Source of the DNA: Elgaria multicarinata webbii
Lineage: Eukaryota; Chordata; Lepidosauria; Squamata; Anguidae
Direction of reading: 5' to 3'
Assembly (NCBI RefSeq): GCF_023053635.1
Contig: NC_086192.1
Coordinates: forward strand, 16,282,001-16,346,000
DNA: 64,000 nucleotides
Position 1 is the first letter of the stretch; each line of letters begins with the position of its first letter. Position numbers and translations under genes: made by a program. Shown here one piece after another: positions 48,501 through 60,000 of this stretch. The notes below the pieces were generated by a model. The model was not told where the DNA came from and did no database searches. It saw nothing but the letters and a program-made list of their open reading frames with translations.

Positions 48501-51500
48501 CTGTGCCCCCATGCGTGTTCCGCTCCGCCCGGGCGCTGAGTCTGCCTTTTCCCCTCCCAGGACAGGGTGGCCTTCTTCTCCTTCCCTTTCACCCTGGAGC
48601 TGTTCTTCGCCCAGGAGAACGAGGCGGAAGGTGAGACGAACCCTCCCTGGCCGGGCGAGGCGGGCGGGCTTTCCCCAGGCCCCCCAGCCAGGGTGGCCGC
48701 CTCGGGGGCCTGGCCCGGCCTGCCTCTTCCGCTCTGCCTCCGCTTCTCCCCCAGGCACCCTCCCCGAGTGGCCCGTCCTCTACTTCGAGGTGCTCTCCCT
48801 GGATTTCTGGCAGCGGTATCGCGTCGAAGGCTACGGGTTTGTGGTGCTGCCGGCCACGCCAGGTGAGGAGGCCGTGGGGCGCAGGGCTCGGCACGTGGGC
48901 CTCAGCGTGCGTGGAGGCACCGCCGGGGTTTGTCCAGGAATGGAGCCCCCAGACCGCTCCTCTCTTTGCAGGCTGGGATGTTTCCTGGGAGGCAAACGCC
49001 TCTTGGGTTCAAACGCCAGGGGGTCCCTTTACAGTGGAGAGCGTGGCGGGGTGGGGAGGGGAGACCGGGGCCTGATTTGGCTGGATCCGACCCAGGCTCC
49101 GTCTAGTCCAGAACCGCAAAGAGGGCTGCACTCGGCGGGCCCTGGGTCTCATCCAGCCTCCGGGCTCTCCTTGGGTCCTTATGGACCTCGGGCGTCCTGG
49201 GCTGAGCTCCTTGGAAGGACGGGGCAGACAATTGGAGGCTGAGAAGACATCTCCCTCCCCCAGATCCGGCTGGGGTTCGCACACGTTTTGTCATACAAAG
49301 GCCCCCCAGTCCCCTCCCCGGCATCTCCAGTCCAGCGGGGGGGGGGGGGAGGCGGCGCCAGCCGGTGCAAAGGAAATCTCTTCTCTGCTGGCCACCCAAG
49401 AGAGCAGCTGCCGGTTCTGGGCTAAACAGATCCACTGGTCCAGGGCTGCTCTGAGGGTCCCTGATTTATTCACGGGCCCCTTTTGGTGATGCTCTCGGTG
49501 GCTTGAATTGCCGAGATTGCCGGTGGTGGGGAGGCGTGTGGGCGTGTGGCTCGTGGCCTCCCGACCCCCTTCCATCCCTGCCGTGTTCTTCCCTTCTCCC
49601 CAACCCCGGCGGCTCAGGGGCACATACCGTCACGGCCTCCACCTGGCGGCCCGTGCAACCGGGCACCTTCTCGGAACTGCAGAGGTTTTTCATCGGGGGG
49701 TCGCCGGAGCTCGAGGATGTGACCTACGCCAGGGTGCCCAGCACCTTCGCAGTGAGTGTCCGGGGCTCGGGCAGCGGGGTCGGCCTCCTTCCCCACCACG
49801 TGGTCTTGGTGTCCCTCCCTCCCCCCCCAGCTGCCCCATATCCCTTGTGAAGGAAAACTGGGGAGGCTGAGAAGGGAAGTTTCTCTTGCCTGGGGTGGAG
49901 GGACGGTGAGGATCCACCGTGACGCGGTGCTTCTCCGCCCCCACCCCCGCAGGGCAGCCGCCTGAGCCGTTTCGGCTTCCGCACCGAGACGACGGGCCGC
50001 GTGACCTTCCGGCTGAACTGCCTGCAGCAGTCAAAGTAAGCGCTGCTCTCCGCTAGAGGGAGAACGGCTGGGAATGCCCAAGAGGCACCACGGAGGGGGC
50101 GGGAGGAAGCCCCTCCCCCCTTGGTTTCCAACCCGGCTCCGCCTCTTCTGTAAGCGCTCCTGGCCATCCCCCATCCATTGGGCTTCTCTTTATGCATGAG
50201 GAAAGGACACACGTGGCGCTTTGCATGCCCACTGCACACTAAGGGGAATCCCTGCTGTTATCTCCGAAAGCTGGTTGGAGATAACAGAGGGGATTCCTCT
50301 TCCTGCCTGCCTCCAGAGGGCATGGTTTGGAGGAGGGGCGGGGTTAGGGAGGGAGGGAGGAAGGAAGGAAGTCCTCCAGGAAGTTCTCCAGGAAGTGCAC
50401 TTGTAGGTTGCAAACTCCTCCACTGAGATGAGAAACATAAGCGTTTCCCTGCTGGATCAGACCAGGGGCCCAATCAGAGCAGCAGTCCAGTTTCCCATGC
50501 ACCCCTGGGATGCCCCCGTGTGGACCATGAAGGGGGCAGCCCACCTACAGTGGTTTCCCCCCCTCCTGGGCGATATCTTGCCTCCACCCAGAGCTCTGGA
50601 GGTCTCATGTACGTTATCAGGGGGAAATGGGCTCTCCTCCTCTTCCCCCCCACTAATGCATTGTCATGCGGAGACGCCCTGTTCTGTATCTCCTCTCTCT
50701 CTCTCTCTCCCTCCCTCTCTCTCGGCAGGGCTTTCCTGGAGTCTAGCTCCATGAGGAAGCGCATGCAGAGCGTCCTGGACCGGCTGGGCGGTTTTAGTCA
50801 GCAAGGGTCCCTCTACAACGTCCTGGGTAAGCTGGTGGATGGCGGGGGTGGGCGTTTATTTATTTATTATAATTTTAATCCGTCTGAAAACAAACGTTCT
50901 CCCACCACTGTCCTGGCCAAATGGCATTTTACACGCCCTTGGATAAAAGGAGCAATTAAAGAGAGTGTGATATAATTATTTGCTTATTAACTGGAAGCGT
51001 GTCTACCCTTCCTCTTTAATTAAAACATGCCTAGGGTGGGGTTTTGCTTATTAACTGGAAGCATGTCTACCGTACCTCTTTAATTAAAACATGCCTACGG
51101 TGGGTTAGCCTTTACAAGAGGAATAATCTTATCTACCTCTTTAAAAATAATAATAAGGGAGTTACTAATCCTCATATTTCTAGTCTTGAAGGCCTTTTGG
51201 ACAGGGTAGACGAAAGTCTTCGTGAATGCAGAAGGGCGGGGCAGGGGGGACAGCTGAGCAGGGCTTCCGGGGCTCAGAGCCATGGTCCTCCCCTTCCGTG
51301 CTCCCCCTCCCACCGCCCACAACCGGGCTAGCCGAAGCCAGATCAGTTTTGCACATCTGTGTCCTTTATCACCCGTTCTGAACTTTCTCCACGCAGAGTT
51401 TGGGTTACCGAATGCGGCACCTATATCACCCCGGGTCCTTAACGTGGGTGGGGGCAGCGGAGCGTGGGGAGGGGGGGGAGAGAGAGAGAGAGAGCAATCT

Positions 51501-51646
51501 CCTCCGGATGAGCCACCTCCATCACCCCTCCCCCCTTCTCGGTTGCAGAGGCGTTCCAGCGGGCCCGGCGGCGCATGCAAGAGGCCCGGGAGAGTCTCCC
51601 GCAGGACTTGATCCGTGCTTCTGCCTCCGCTGGCCCTGTCTCGTGA
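39534..51646 (+). CDS. MKS1: MKS1, B9-domain transition zone protein
   Basis: Component of the ciliary transition-zone (tectonic/B9) complex with B9D1 and B9D2. Eighteen exons: 39534-39613, 42042-42160, 43051-43118, 43822-43977, 44615-44712, 44831-44959, 45377-45481, 45616-45724, 46439-46495, 47341-47383, 47881-47943, 48149-48219, 48561-48630, 48755-48862, 49618-49751, 49953-50035, 50729-50826 and 51549-51646. All phases agree, giving 562 residues (human 559). Diagnostic stretches are [65 protein letters not shown] and [18 protein letters not shown]. The B9 domain (roughly 310-480) contains [20 protein letters not shown] and [15 protein letters not shown]. The C-terminus is [16 protein letters not shown]. 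Exon 12 has a weak GTAGTC donor next to a LINE tail. Confidence 0.97.
40055..40440. mobile_element. Tandem or nested short DNA-transposon-like element
   Basis: GCTGACCCTATGAAAAGGAG occurs at about 40065 and 40203, and TTTAACAGTGGCATAGAA is also doubled. GTTAAAGCTGCAGGAGC occurs twice and is answered by GGAGGGCAGGGCTCCTG and GCTCCTGCAGCTTTAAC in inverted order. The ends (AGAGTGACCAGATTTAAAAG and its partner) look like long terminal inverted repeats. MKS1 intron 1. Confidence 0.65.
40436..40616 (-). mobile_element. LINE reverse transcriptase fragment (L2/CR1 clade)
   Basis: The minus-strand frame reads [29 protein letters not shown], then [11 protein letters not shown]. These are the motifs before the RT catalytic core. 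The catalytic YADD region is not included. MKS1 intron 1. Confidence 0.8.
40617..40692 (-). mobile_element. LINE 3' tail, antisense
   Basis: (ATTT)n, then ACATTTTTATACTGCCCAAT and AGCTCTCTGGGCGGTTCACA. It directly abuts the RT fragment. Confidence 0.65.
40870..41142 (+). mobile_element. Possible solo LTR-like fossil
   Basis: A TATA box (TATAAA, 40978-40983) is followed about 90 bp later by AATAAA (41068-41073) and a U5-like GTCTCTGTCTCAGGACGGGT, ending GAATTTCCTTAACA. The order promoter, short R, poly(A) signal, U5 suits a retroviral LTR. No internal genes lie nearby. Family and age are uncertain. Confidence 0.4.
42300..42405. mobile_element. Palindromic element
   Basis: GAACGACAACTCCCAGCATC faces GCAGATGGGAGTTAAAGTCC around CATCGGCCATGCTGGCTGG. 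MKS1 intron 2. Confidence 0.6.
43150..43300 (-). mobile_element. Diverged SINE, antisense
   Basis: CTCGCGACGGCCCTGCAAGG, TCGGCCACCCGGTCAATTCC and AGAATCCAGGTCTCCTG align with the reverse complement of the SINE family seen at 4240. Confidence 0.45.
43550..43632 (-). mobile_element. LINE 3' tail, antisense
   Basis: (ATT)n, then ACATTTCTATAACGCCCCAT and AAGTTCTCTGGCCGGTTTAT. Confidence 0.65.
43633..43742. mobile_element. Palindromic element
   Basis: GTACTACAGCTCCCATCAGC faces GCTGGGGGCTGTAGTCCAAG, then CATCTGGAGGGCACCATG and GGGAAGGCC at the right edge. Confidence 0.65.
44311..44484. mobile_element. Short DNA-transposon-like element
   Basis: Exact 8-bp inverted ends, GTTCGCAC and GTGCGAAC, enclose subterminal ACCCACGGTTTGGGTTGT and ACAACCCACGGCTTGTTC repeats. 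It resembles a non-autonomous element without coding content. MKS1 intron 4. Confidence 0.5.
46045..46145. mobile_element. Palindromic element
   Basis: AGACTGCAACTCCCATCACT and GATTAGGGCTGCAGCCCGAC, with outer CCGGATGTCTT and CGTCTGGAGGAAG. MKS1 intron 8. Confidence 0.5.
47228..47292 (-). mobile_element. tRNA-like SINE head, antisense
   Basis: AGGACTCGAACTCAGGACTT and AAGCAGGTGCTCAGCCACGG form the reverse complement of a tRNA-like promoter with A and B boxes. It lies about 50 bp before MKS1 exon 10. Confidence 0.55.
48222..48285 (-). mobile_element. LINE 3' tail beside an MKS1 splice donor
   Basis: TTTATTTATTGATTACATTT, then ATACCGCCCAATAGCCGAAG and CTCTCTGGGTGG. It starts within a few bases of the exon 12 donor at 48220. 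Confidence 0.7.
50245..50297. repeat. Stem-loop with 21-bp arms
   Basis: Arms at 50245-50265 and 50277-50297 are reverse complements with two mismatches (GGAATCCCTGCTGTTATC... against GATAACAGAGGGGATTCC), around an 11-bp loop. MKS1 intron 16. Confidence 0.8.
50981..51108 (+). repeat. 64-bp tandem duplication
   Basis: Two consecutive units, 50981-51044 and 51045-51108, each with TGCTTATTAACTGGAAGC, CTCTTTAATTAAAACATGCC and GGTGGG. Only a few bases differ, so the duplication is fairly recent. MKS1 intron 17. Confidence 0.88.
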
Positions 51647-52070
51647 GCGCAGCCTTCCGGCCCGGCTTCTCCTCCTCGCTGAGCCCGGGCTGCAGCAGAG
51701 CCTCAACGGATAGGTGCCATGCGTCTTCCAGGGAGCCACAAAACGCCTTGGAAAGGCGGCGTGTTCCGTCCGAAGGCCCTGGCGCGGGCCGGGGGCCGCC
51801 AGCAGGAACTTTTCTTCCCGGCGTCTGTCCGGGGGCTGTGGGCAACGCCTCATTCCAGCCATCAGGATGGAAGGCGGTAAAACTCTTTCATCCGTGCCTT
51901 GAAGCCGATTGCCCAGTGGGGGGGATTCTGGGCGTTGCGGTCCCAGCCATCCGGAGGACACCGGGTGCGTGGAATCTGCCTTGGGCTGAACTTTGGCTGC
52001 AGCCCCTCTACAGAAAGGCCGCCTCAAAACCAGCCGCTGTTGTAGACCAGCGCGCCGGCAAAGATCTCAG

Positions 52071-52096
52071 CCTCCTCCTCCTCCTCCTCCTCCTCC
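52071..52096 (+). repeat. CTC trinucleotide repeat
   Basis: Eight or so CTC units in the probable MKS1 3' UTR. Confidence 0.9.
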
Positions 52097-52355
52097 AGGG
52101 CAGTGTCTGCCGTGGGGTCGGCCGGGCAGGGAGGGGGCGACATCCCACTCAGCCCAGTCCCAGTCGCCCCCCAAAGGCTGGCTTTTTCCAGAGCTGCGCT
52201 GGGCCTTCTCTGGAGCCCAGGCCGGAGTTTCCTCCCCCAGCGATGTATCGCAACCTCCTTATTTGGACTGACGGTAAGCCCAGGGGAGTAAGTGCTGGGA
52301 GGCTGTTTTATTGTATCCTCTGAGCTTCTGGCATCGGACAGGGAGGCCTTTTTAA

Positions 52356-52361
52356 AATAAA
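52356..52361 (+). terminator. MKS1: Poly(A) signal AATAAA, likely MKS1
   Basis: AATAAA lies about 710 bp after the MKS1 stop, in TTTTTAAAATAAAGACGG, followed by GT-containing DNA. It is the first good plus-strand signal downstream. Confidence 0.6.
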
Positions 52362-53884
52362 GACGGTGACCTTTCTGCTGTAACGCTGCTGTTTATAGAA
52401 GAGGGGCTTTTTCCCCCATCGCAAAACAAGGAATTAAACACACACACGCACACCCCTGCGTCACCACGACCAGAGAGCTCTCGTAACTAACTTCGGCTCC
52501 ACCTCAAGCCCCCAAACCTTTTCATGTCTGAGCGCTCCCTGAGCAGAGAGACCCTTCTTGGTCCCCTTCTACACCGGCTGCGTCCCTGCGTCACCACGGC
52601 TGCCCTCGTTCCATCTTCCTCCCCTCCGGTCTGGGTTCTTGGCACAAGCCCAGAGCAGACAGGAAGCCGAGCCGAGCCGGCCGTGCCCCACGGCTGCCGT
52701 TCCAGGGCCCAGGGGGGCAGGGGCGTTCCTGCTGCCCACTGCGGTGGGCCTCCCGTTTGGCCCACCCTGGGCTGGTGCGGTCACTGCCGCGGGCTCGCTG
52801 AGGGGGCAGTCGAAGGCAGCCTGCCGTTCGGGCGCTCCTCCTTGACTCTGCCCCTAGGAACGGGCCGTGGGCTTCTCGGCTTCCCAGTGATGTCATAGAG
52901 GCCTCTGGAGGCTGCGGTTCCATTAGCCACGGCTACCCTGAGCTCATCTCTTGGGGCTGCTGGCACCGGCCCACCTCAAATCCCAGCCCCTCTCTCTTCC
53001 TCCTCTGGGGACGTTTGAAGCGAGAGCTGAGCACACAGCCCCTTCCGAAGCGAGCGGGATGGGCCCCTGAGCCCCCTGGGTGGGCAGGGAGGGAGGGAGG
53101 GAGGGGTCCCTGTCCCCCTCCCTCCGTGAGGAGGCTGCCCACGAGTTCGCCATCCCTGGGACTTGGGCGGTCTGAAGCTTCCCGTTGAGACTGGCGGCGT
53201 ATCCAAGCTGACGCCGCACCGAAGTTTCGCTCACCTTGACTAGGTGGGTGTTTGGGCGCAGCGTCCCTCTTTGCGAGGCTTAGAGGGATTTAGCCCGATT
53301 TAACCCCCCTTTCCCCCCCCCCAAATGGCTGAAACACGGACCGTTTCCACGGACAGCAAGAGGTCTGGGAGGGGGCTGCGTTGCCCCCTCCCTGGAGCCC
53401 TATCAGGTACCACGTCCATCCCACACACCCACACTGCAGTCATTCCGCTGAGAAACGGCCCATCCGGAGGGCGCATGCCTGCTTTCCCAGCAGAATCGTG
53501 CCCCTGACAACTGGCCAAACGGCCCTTTGGAGGTGCTGTCGGGAGTCTTGCTTCGCAGAGAAGCGGGGCGTGTGACGAGCGCCATCCCCACGGACTCTCC
53601 TCCCCTGGATCAGCCGTTGCCTGAATGGCTACAGCCGTGTGTGGCCTGGGTTCAGTTCTCCACCGTGCTCCCAAAGGGGCCCGTTGTGCGTGCTGGTCTC
53701 TGCAGACGGCCAGAGGGGACACCCGCACCCATCACCAGCTGGGCAGTCCCCAGCACCGTGGCTTCTTTTGGCGGGCCAGGGGCTGTTTAGAGGCGTCGGG
53801 GGGGGTTCCCCCATCCCTTCCCATGACGCTGGGCCTTCAGCGCTGAACCAGGCACACTGGCCGATGGCTTCCAAGGCGGCCTTA

Positions 53885-53997
53885 GTGCAGCTCCTCCAAA
53901 CTTGCCGCCCTCTACCCGTGTTGGACTGCGACTCCATCGCTGGCTGGGGGCTGCTGGAAGTTGTAGTCCCAAACATCTGGAAGGCGCCAGGTTGGGG
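53885..53997. mobile_element. Palindromic element upstream of MROH
   Basis: GGACTGCGACTCCATCGCTG faces GGAAGTTGTAGTCCCAAAC, with right edge CATCTGGAAGGCGCCAGG. It lies less than 200 bp before the MROH start exon, and a further half copy (GATGGGAGCTGTAGTCC) lies just after it. Confidence 0.55.
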
Positions 53998-54082
53998 GCG
54001 CCTGTTCTCCCTGACGACGCACGTGCAAAGCCTCATCCTGGATCCTTTCGCCCCTGGACAGAGAGCACGGAGCGGAAGCAGC

Positions 54083-57000
54083 ATGGCTGAAGAGGGGAGC
54101 CCATCCGGGGAAGGTAAGGGGCTGTGGGCGATGGGAGCTGTAGTCCAGCTCATTTGGGGGCCACCAGGGTAGAAATGCCCCGTCTCATTCTCCCTGACGC
54201 TCCACGGATTCCACGTGTTGCCTTCGAGAGGGTTGCTTCTCGTTTGGTCTTTTACTTTTTCCTCCGTGGTCGGGATGCAGCGGCGGCGCCCGCCCCCCAC
54301 TCCGCACACACAGAGAGGGGTCTTCTTTTCTGAGAGAGTCGGCAGCCCGTCTTTCCAACCCTGGAGGCTGGAAGGTCCTTTCCCAGTTCTCCATACGCAG
54401 ACGGGGCCCTCGGCCTTCTGCATTGTGCAGATTTAAGTGGTCCAGTCCTGGAGGGGTGGTGGTGGTGGTGGTGACTAGTGGCGGTTGGCTGGGGCCCACG
54501 GATACGCCACGCCCGTGTAACACCGTAGACAGTCACCCCTGGCGGGTTTATTCTGATTTCTGTGCCCAAAACTGCCCCAAGAGGAGAAGAGATGAGCGGC
54601 CCGCATAAATGAAAGAAAGCAACGTTCTCCATGTGTCTGTTTCTGCTGGTGGAGGGGCGGGGCTGAGCACCTAAGAGCATAAGCAGAGGCCACGGGTCCA
54701 TCTTTGCACAGAGGCCGCCCAGCCGCCCGCGGGGAAACCCTCCAGGCTGTGCTGTGTGGAGAGACGTCCCTCCTTTTCGCTCCCCCCTCCCCTCCCCGCC
54801 CCATTCAGCCCCAGGGATGACGGCCCTGCGGGGATCTAACACGGCGAGAGAGCGGGAGGAACCGGTCTCCCCGGCCACTTCCTCCACCCCAGGCATCGTT
54901 TGCGCCGGGGCTCGGCCGAACGGCCGGTGACCTGCGACGGCTTTCGCCGGCCTGATGGGCGGCGGCCCTGCCCCCTTCTCGGCCCCTCTCCCCAGGTGGC
55001 CCCTGCCCCATCAGCCGCCTGCTCCAGTCCCCGGAGGCCGCCAGCCAGAAAGAGGCAGTGCTGCGCATCGTGCGTGCGGCCCGCAGCCAGCCGGCGGCCG
55101 TGATGCCGGCCCTCGCGGTGATGCTCCAGCGGGACAAGGTACGGGGGCCCCTTTGCTGCCCTGGCAGGCGCGGCTGGGCCGTGGGTCCGTCTGGCCCCCG
55201 GGGTGCTGGGCCCTCTCCCAGTTCGAGGAGGTCGGTTGGCGAAGGGAAAACCACACCTGGACCGCCGTTGCTTCCTGCGAATCGGTCCCGGCGATGGCGT
55301 GCTCAGCACCCTCCGGTCCCTCCTCCTCCTCCCCGCAGGCCCCTGCCTGGCAGAAGGTGGCCGTATACCGCAGCCTCCGGGCCATGGTGGAGCACGGGCT
55401 GCAGGTAGAGCCGGCCTGCGACTTCATCGTCGCCGCCTCCAAGCAGCTGAGAGCGTCGCCGGAGGTAAGGGGGCGGCCGCCCCACAGCCGCACCTTCAGG
55501 CCTCTCGCCTCGGGACCCTCCGTCCGTGGGGTGGGTGGGCGGGCGGTGAGGGGCCGGGGAGCGGGGAGGGACGGGGGCTTTGATCCCTGCTGCAAAGACA
55601 CCTTGAAAGGCCTCCTCCTTTTTTTAGCAAGGCCTCTGAAGAATAAGACTGCTTTGCTGCCTCTTTTCATAGAATCATAGAATAGTAGAGTTGGAAGGGG
55701 CTTAAAAGGCCATCGAGTCCAACCCCCTGCTCAATGCAGGAATCCACCCTAGAGCATCCCTGACAGACGGTTGTCCAGCTGCCTCCAGTGTGGGAGAGCC
55801 CACCACTTCCCTAGGCCACTGGTTCCCTTGTCGTACTGCTCTAACAGTCAGGAAGTTTTTCCTGACGTCCCGCCGGAATCTGGCTTCCTGTCACTTGAGC
55901 CCGTTATTCCGTGTCCTGCGCTCTGGGAGGATCGAGAAGCGATCCCGGCCCTCCTCTTCTGCTCTCTCCCCCCAGCCGGATGCCCCTCGGGAGCTCCAGG
56001 CTGCTGCCAGCAACACCCTGACCACTCTGGCTCGCCACCATTTCAACCCCATCATGACGGAGCTCCAGCAGCAGCTCCGGCCCTTCGCTGAGCCCGATGA
56101 GTTCACCCTCCTCACCTTGGGCAAGATCGCAGCCGGCAACGGTAGGGGGGCACCCGAGGGATGCGTCTCTCCCCTCTCCCCCCCCCCAAACTCCTCAGCC
56201 CCACAGAGGCACCCTGTTTTCCCTGACAGGGATGCCGGTTGCAGCTTACAGAAGTCCCACCTTCGCCCCATCTGGATACGGGCGTGATCCCCCTTGTCAG
56301 TCACCAAATCAGCTTCATGAATACTGCCGAGGAGCTGTCCCATAATAACTCCCCCCGCCCGCCTGCGTGCATTTACTGATTGGCCCCCTTTCAGAAGGAC
56401 CCGCCCCCTATGTGTTTCTGCACCCTGATTCTCCTGACGGGAAGGAGCCCCAGCTCGTGCAGAGGTGCAACGGGTGATGCTGCGTCATTGCATCAGGAGC
56501 TGGGGAACGATCCAGTCACGTCCCACGCAGCGCTGGGTCAAACTGGCCTCCTCCCTGCAGCCGCAGCAGCTGTCCGGGAGTTTCAGGCCGGAGTTTTCCC
56601 AGCCCTGCCTGCGGACGCTGGCGCGGACCGAACCCGGGGCCTTCTGCATGCCACGCGGCGGGGGCTCTCCCGCTGGGCTCCTGCCCCTCCCGACTTGCTG
56701 GCCCCCCGGGGGCCCTCTGCCTCCTGGACCTTGCCTGTTCTTTGCTCCGTGTCCAGTTCCGCTGCTTCATAATCGTTCAGCAGGGTGAGGGTGGGGACGG
56801 GACGTGCCGGAACAGGGCTGCGTCCATTGCTTGCGATCCAAGGGAGGAGGGGTCTTCCGTCCCTGCCACCCCCCAGCCCTGCCCCTTGACCGCCCCCTCT
56901 TCCGTCCTCAGTGTACAGCTGCGTCCCCTTCCTGGGCATCACGCTGACCACCCTGCAGACCGTCATGCGCTGCATCGAGGACAGCCAGCGGCGCAAAGCC

Positions 57001-60000
57001 CTCTGCACAGGTGAGCCGTGCGGAGCGGGGCCCGGCCTTGTCGGCGGACGCTCTGCCAGCCCGGGGCCCGAGAGAAGGCCGGCACCGCGGAGCGAGGGCT
57101 GGCCCGGGTCAGCACGGTGGGTCACCTGGCAAGGGCCCACCCCGCTGCCGGGGCTGACTGAGAAGAGCCCCCTGGAATCGCTCCTCCTCCTCTTCCTCAT
57201 GGCCACCTGCCTTGTTCACCTGCTGCCTCTGGCCCAGGCAGCGGGGGGGGGGGGGGAGCAGCAGGAGGTGCCCCGGCCAGGAGGAGGAGGAAGGGTGATG
57301 AGTGAGCGTGGCGGTGAGGGGTCAGGCTCGCCGAGGGAAGGCCCCCGCTGAGGGCTCCTCGCTCGAGGGCCCTCCCCAAACCCCAGAGCAGGCAACGACG
57401 CCCTTCTCTCCCTGCTCCCGCCAGCCCTGGAGCAGATGTGCCGGGCGATCCGGACCTACCTGCGGACCTGGGAGAGGAGCTCCTACCCCCGCGTCAGCGT
57501 CCAGCAGTTCTCGGCCTACCTGCTTCCGCTCTACGCCTGCATCACCCGCACCTGGCTGCCCGGGAGTGACTCCCAGGTGAGGTGCCACCCCCAGGTGGGC
57601 CGCGCCCCCTCCGGACCGCCCGGCCTTTGGTTCCCCGGAGGCGGTGGCCCTATGGCGGTGGCCGGAGCTCTTGGCCCTGGGAACGGCGGCCGCTAGCCGC
57701 CCCGCTCCCGGCCTCTCCCATCCCGGCAGGTCAAGCTGGCGGCCCTGAAGGCACTGGGCCCCATGCTGAGCATCCTGCTGCCCAGGACGGAGTTCCAGGC
57801 CCAGATTTACGGCGACATCGAGCTGCTCCTGGCAGAGTACGAGAGCGGCATCAACGCCTTCCATGTCACGAAGGTGCGGGGGGGGGCCGTTGGAGGGCTG
57901 CCCCAGGCAGGGGGCGGGGTCGCCTGCCCCCTGCCCCAGTCCCTCTCCCAATGACCCCCGCCCCACCCCCACCATGGCAGGGGGGCTGCTGCTGCTACTG
58001 CTGCTGCGCTCCGGCCGTCCTGCAGGGGAGAAAGATCCCTTTTCCTCCTGCCTGTCGCAGATCCTGGGCCAGATCCTGGAAGCCTCCCTGGTGAACAGCA
58101 ACCCCATCCCCAGGACGCAGGTGGAGCTCCTCGCTCGCACCCTCACCCGCCAGGTACACTGCTGCAGGGAGAGCGCGGCTTCGGAGCGGCTTTCCCCAAC
58201 CCGCCACACGATTGCTGGCCCAGACCCAGCAGTCCCCCTCCTCCTCCTCCGTGTCAGGGCTTGCACCCGGCGGAGGCGGGAAAACGCCTTCTGCCGGGAC
58301 AGAGCCTCCCCCCCCCCCCGCACCAGCCCCACCGAGGAGGGATTTTAAACATCCTTGAAATAAGTTCCTTCGCAAAACTCTGCACCCGGCCCCTGGGGAG
58401 GCGGCGGAAAGCGATGCGTGGGAAGTTTCCTCTCGTTGCAAGATCTGCGAGGGATGCCCTGGAGCGCCGGCCTGGGGGAGCGGCCCTGGGCTCAGGTCCC
58501 CACTCAGCCGCGAAGATGGCTGGGCGCCCACGGGCTCATCCCGCTGGCCTCTTTTGCCACCTCTGCATCGGCTGAGTGCCTGGAGGGAGGAGCAGGAGGC
58601 CCCCCGCCAGTGCAAATGGGGCTCTGCGTGCGGTCAGGAACCCTGAGCACGTGGAACTGACAGGCACATCTAGTCTCACTCAGGCAGGGTGAAGGCAAGA
58701 GGGAGGGTGGACTGGGCAGCAACGCCGTCCCACCAGCCCTGCGGAAAGACCACGTGCTTTTTTCCTCTTCCCTCCCCACCCCATTTTCCTTTCATGTCGT
58801 GGCTTTTCAAGACAATCAGCTGGTGGCCAGTTTGTAATGACGGCCTGTCTGCCCGCTGCTTCAGGAACCTTTTTGGCTGTGGGCTAAAAAGATGCTTTAA
58901 ATAAATAAATAAATAAATAAAGTCACAAACGGAATGTGGCCACCTCCCTCTTGCCTCCACGGGTGGCTTCGGTGCAGGTTGAAGGTGAAAAGAGGGTTTC
59001 TCTCTTGGGCTAGCCTACCTTACAGGGCTGTTGTAAAATGATGGTTGAACCGGGGCCCCGCCCTGGACTCCTTGGGGGAGAGACAAAAGAGAAGTCGTCT
59101 TCCAGCCCTGTCGAGCTTTTTGGCCGGAGGGAAGGGAGCTGATGGGCCTCCGAGGCCTCTTTGCAGTGACGGGCCCGGCCTTGGCGCCCCCCTTCTCTTC
59201 CTAGATCTGCAGCAGCGGGCAGAAGGGGCAGCCCCCGCGGCAGGAGCACAGCGAAGAGAACCGGGCCGAGATCTCGCAGATCTTCTTGCGGCTGGGTACG
59301 AGGCTCACTGGGCAACACCCCCACGCCCCTCCACGGAGGGGGGCTCACTGGAAACAGGGTAGGAAGCTATGCCCACGCGCCCGCCCATTGCAGTCCCCCC
59401 CCACACACACACCCTCTGTGTCTTTGCCTCCACACAGCCCGTTCGCACCCCTCTGAGCTGCTGTGGGTGTTCCAGGGGAAGCTGGAGGACGTCCGAGAGG
59501 AGCCGCGCGTCGTGCTGCTGGCCCTGCTGGCCGAGATTGTGGCCGCCCAGCGTAAGGAGCGGGCGGGGGAGGGACGGGGCCAGAGCCACGTGGAGCCCTG
59601 GTATGGGGGCAGGGGGCTGTCAGACCCCCCCTTCCAGAGGGGGTGAGGGGGGTGGGGGACCGATGGAAAGGGAGCGAGGGCAAAACACGCACAGCCAACC
59701 GGCCATCCCCAGCCCAACACCTTCCAGATGCGATGGACTACCAATCCCTGATGGGGAAGATGGGAGTTGTAGTCCAACACATCCGGAGGGCACCAGGTTG
59801 AGGGAGGCTATTCCCTCTCGGGCGCCCCTAAGCGGCATTGAAAAACAAAACGAAACGCAAAAACGGATGCGGCAGAATTTGCCGGAAGGCTCGCTGGGCG
59901 GTTTGATGTGGCGCGCCTCCTTTTGCTGGGTCCTGCGGCAGCCCGGACGCCACGGCCTGCTGCGTTTCCCCCGGACCCTGAGTGAGCGGCTCTTGGGATC

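Larger units (their letters stand above)
51647..54082. other. MKS1 3' UTR and MKS1-MROH intergenic region
   Basis: The probable MKS1 3' UTR (to about 52380) includes a CTC microsatellite (52071-52096). From 52400 to 53880 I see no gene or clear repeat, only GC-rich sequence. A palindromic element with ZNF143-like arms lies at about 53885-53995, just before the MROH start exon. Confidence 0.5.

Noticed and set aside
48022-49242. A 406-codon plus-strand open frame.
   Set aside because: It runs through MKS1 introns and in other frames across its exons. GC-rich DNA has few stops, and the translation shows no conserved domain.
52245-52275. A start exon reading MYRNLLIWTDG followed by GTAAGC.
   Set aside because: It looks like a donor-flanked exon by chance, but no downstream exon continues the frame and it falls in the probable MKS1 3' UTR.
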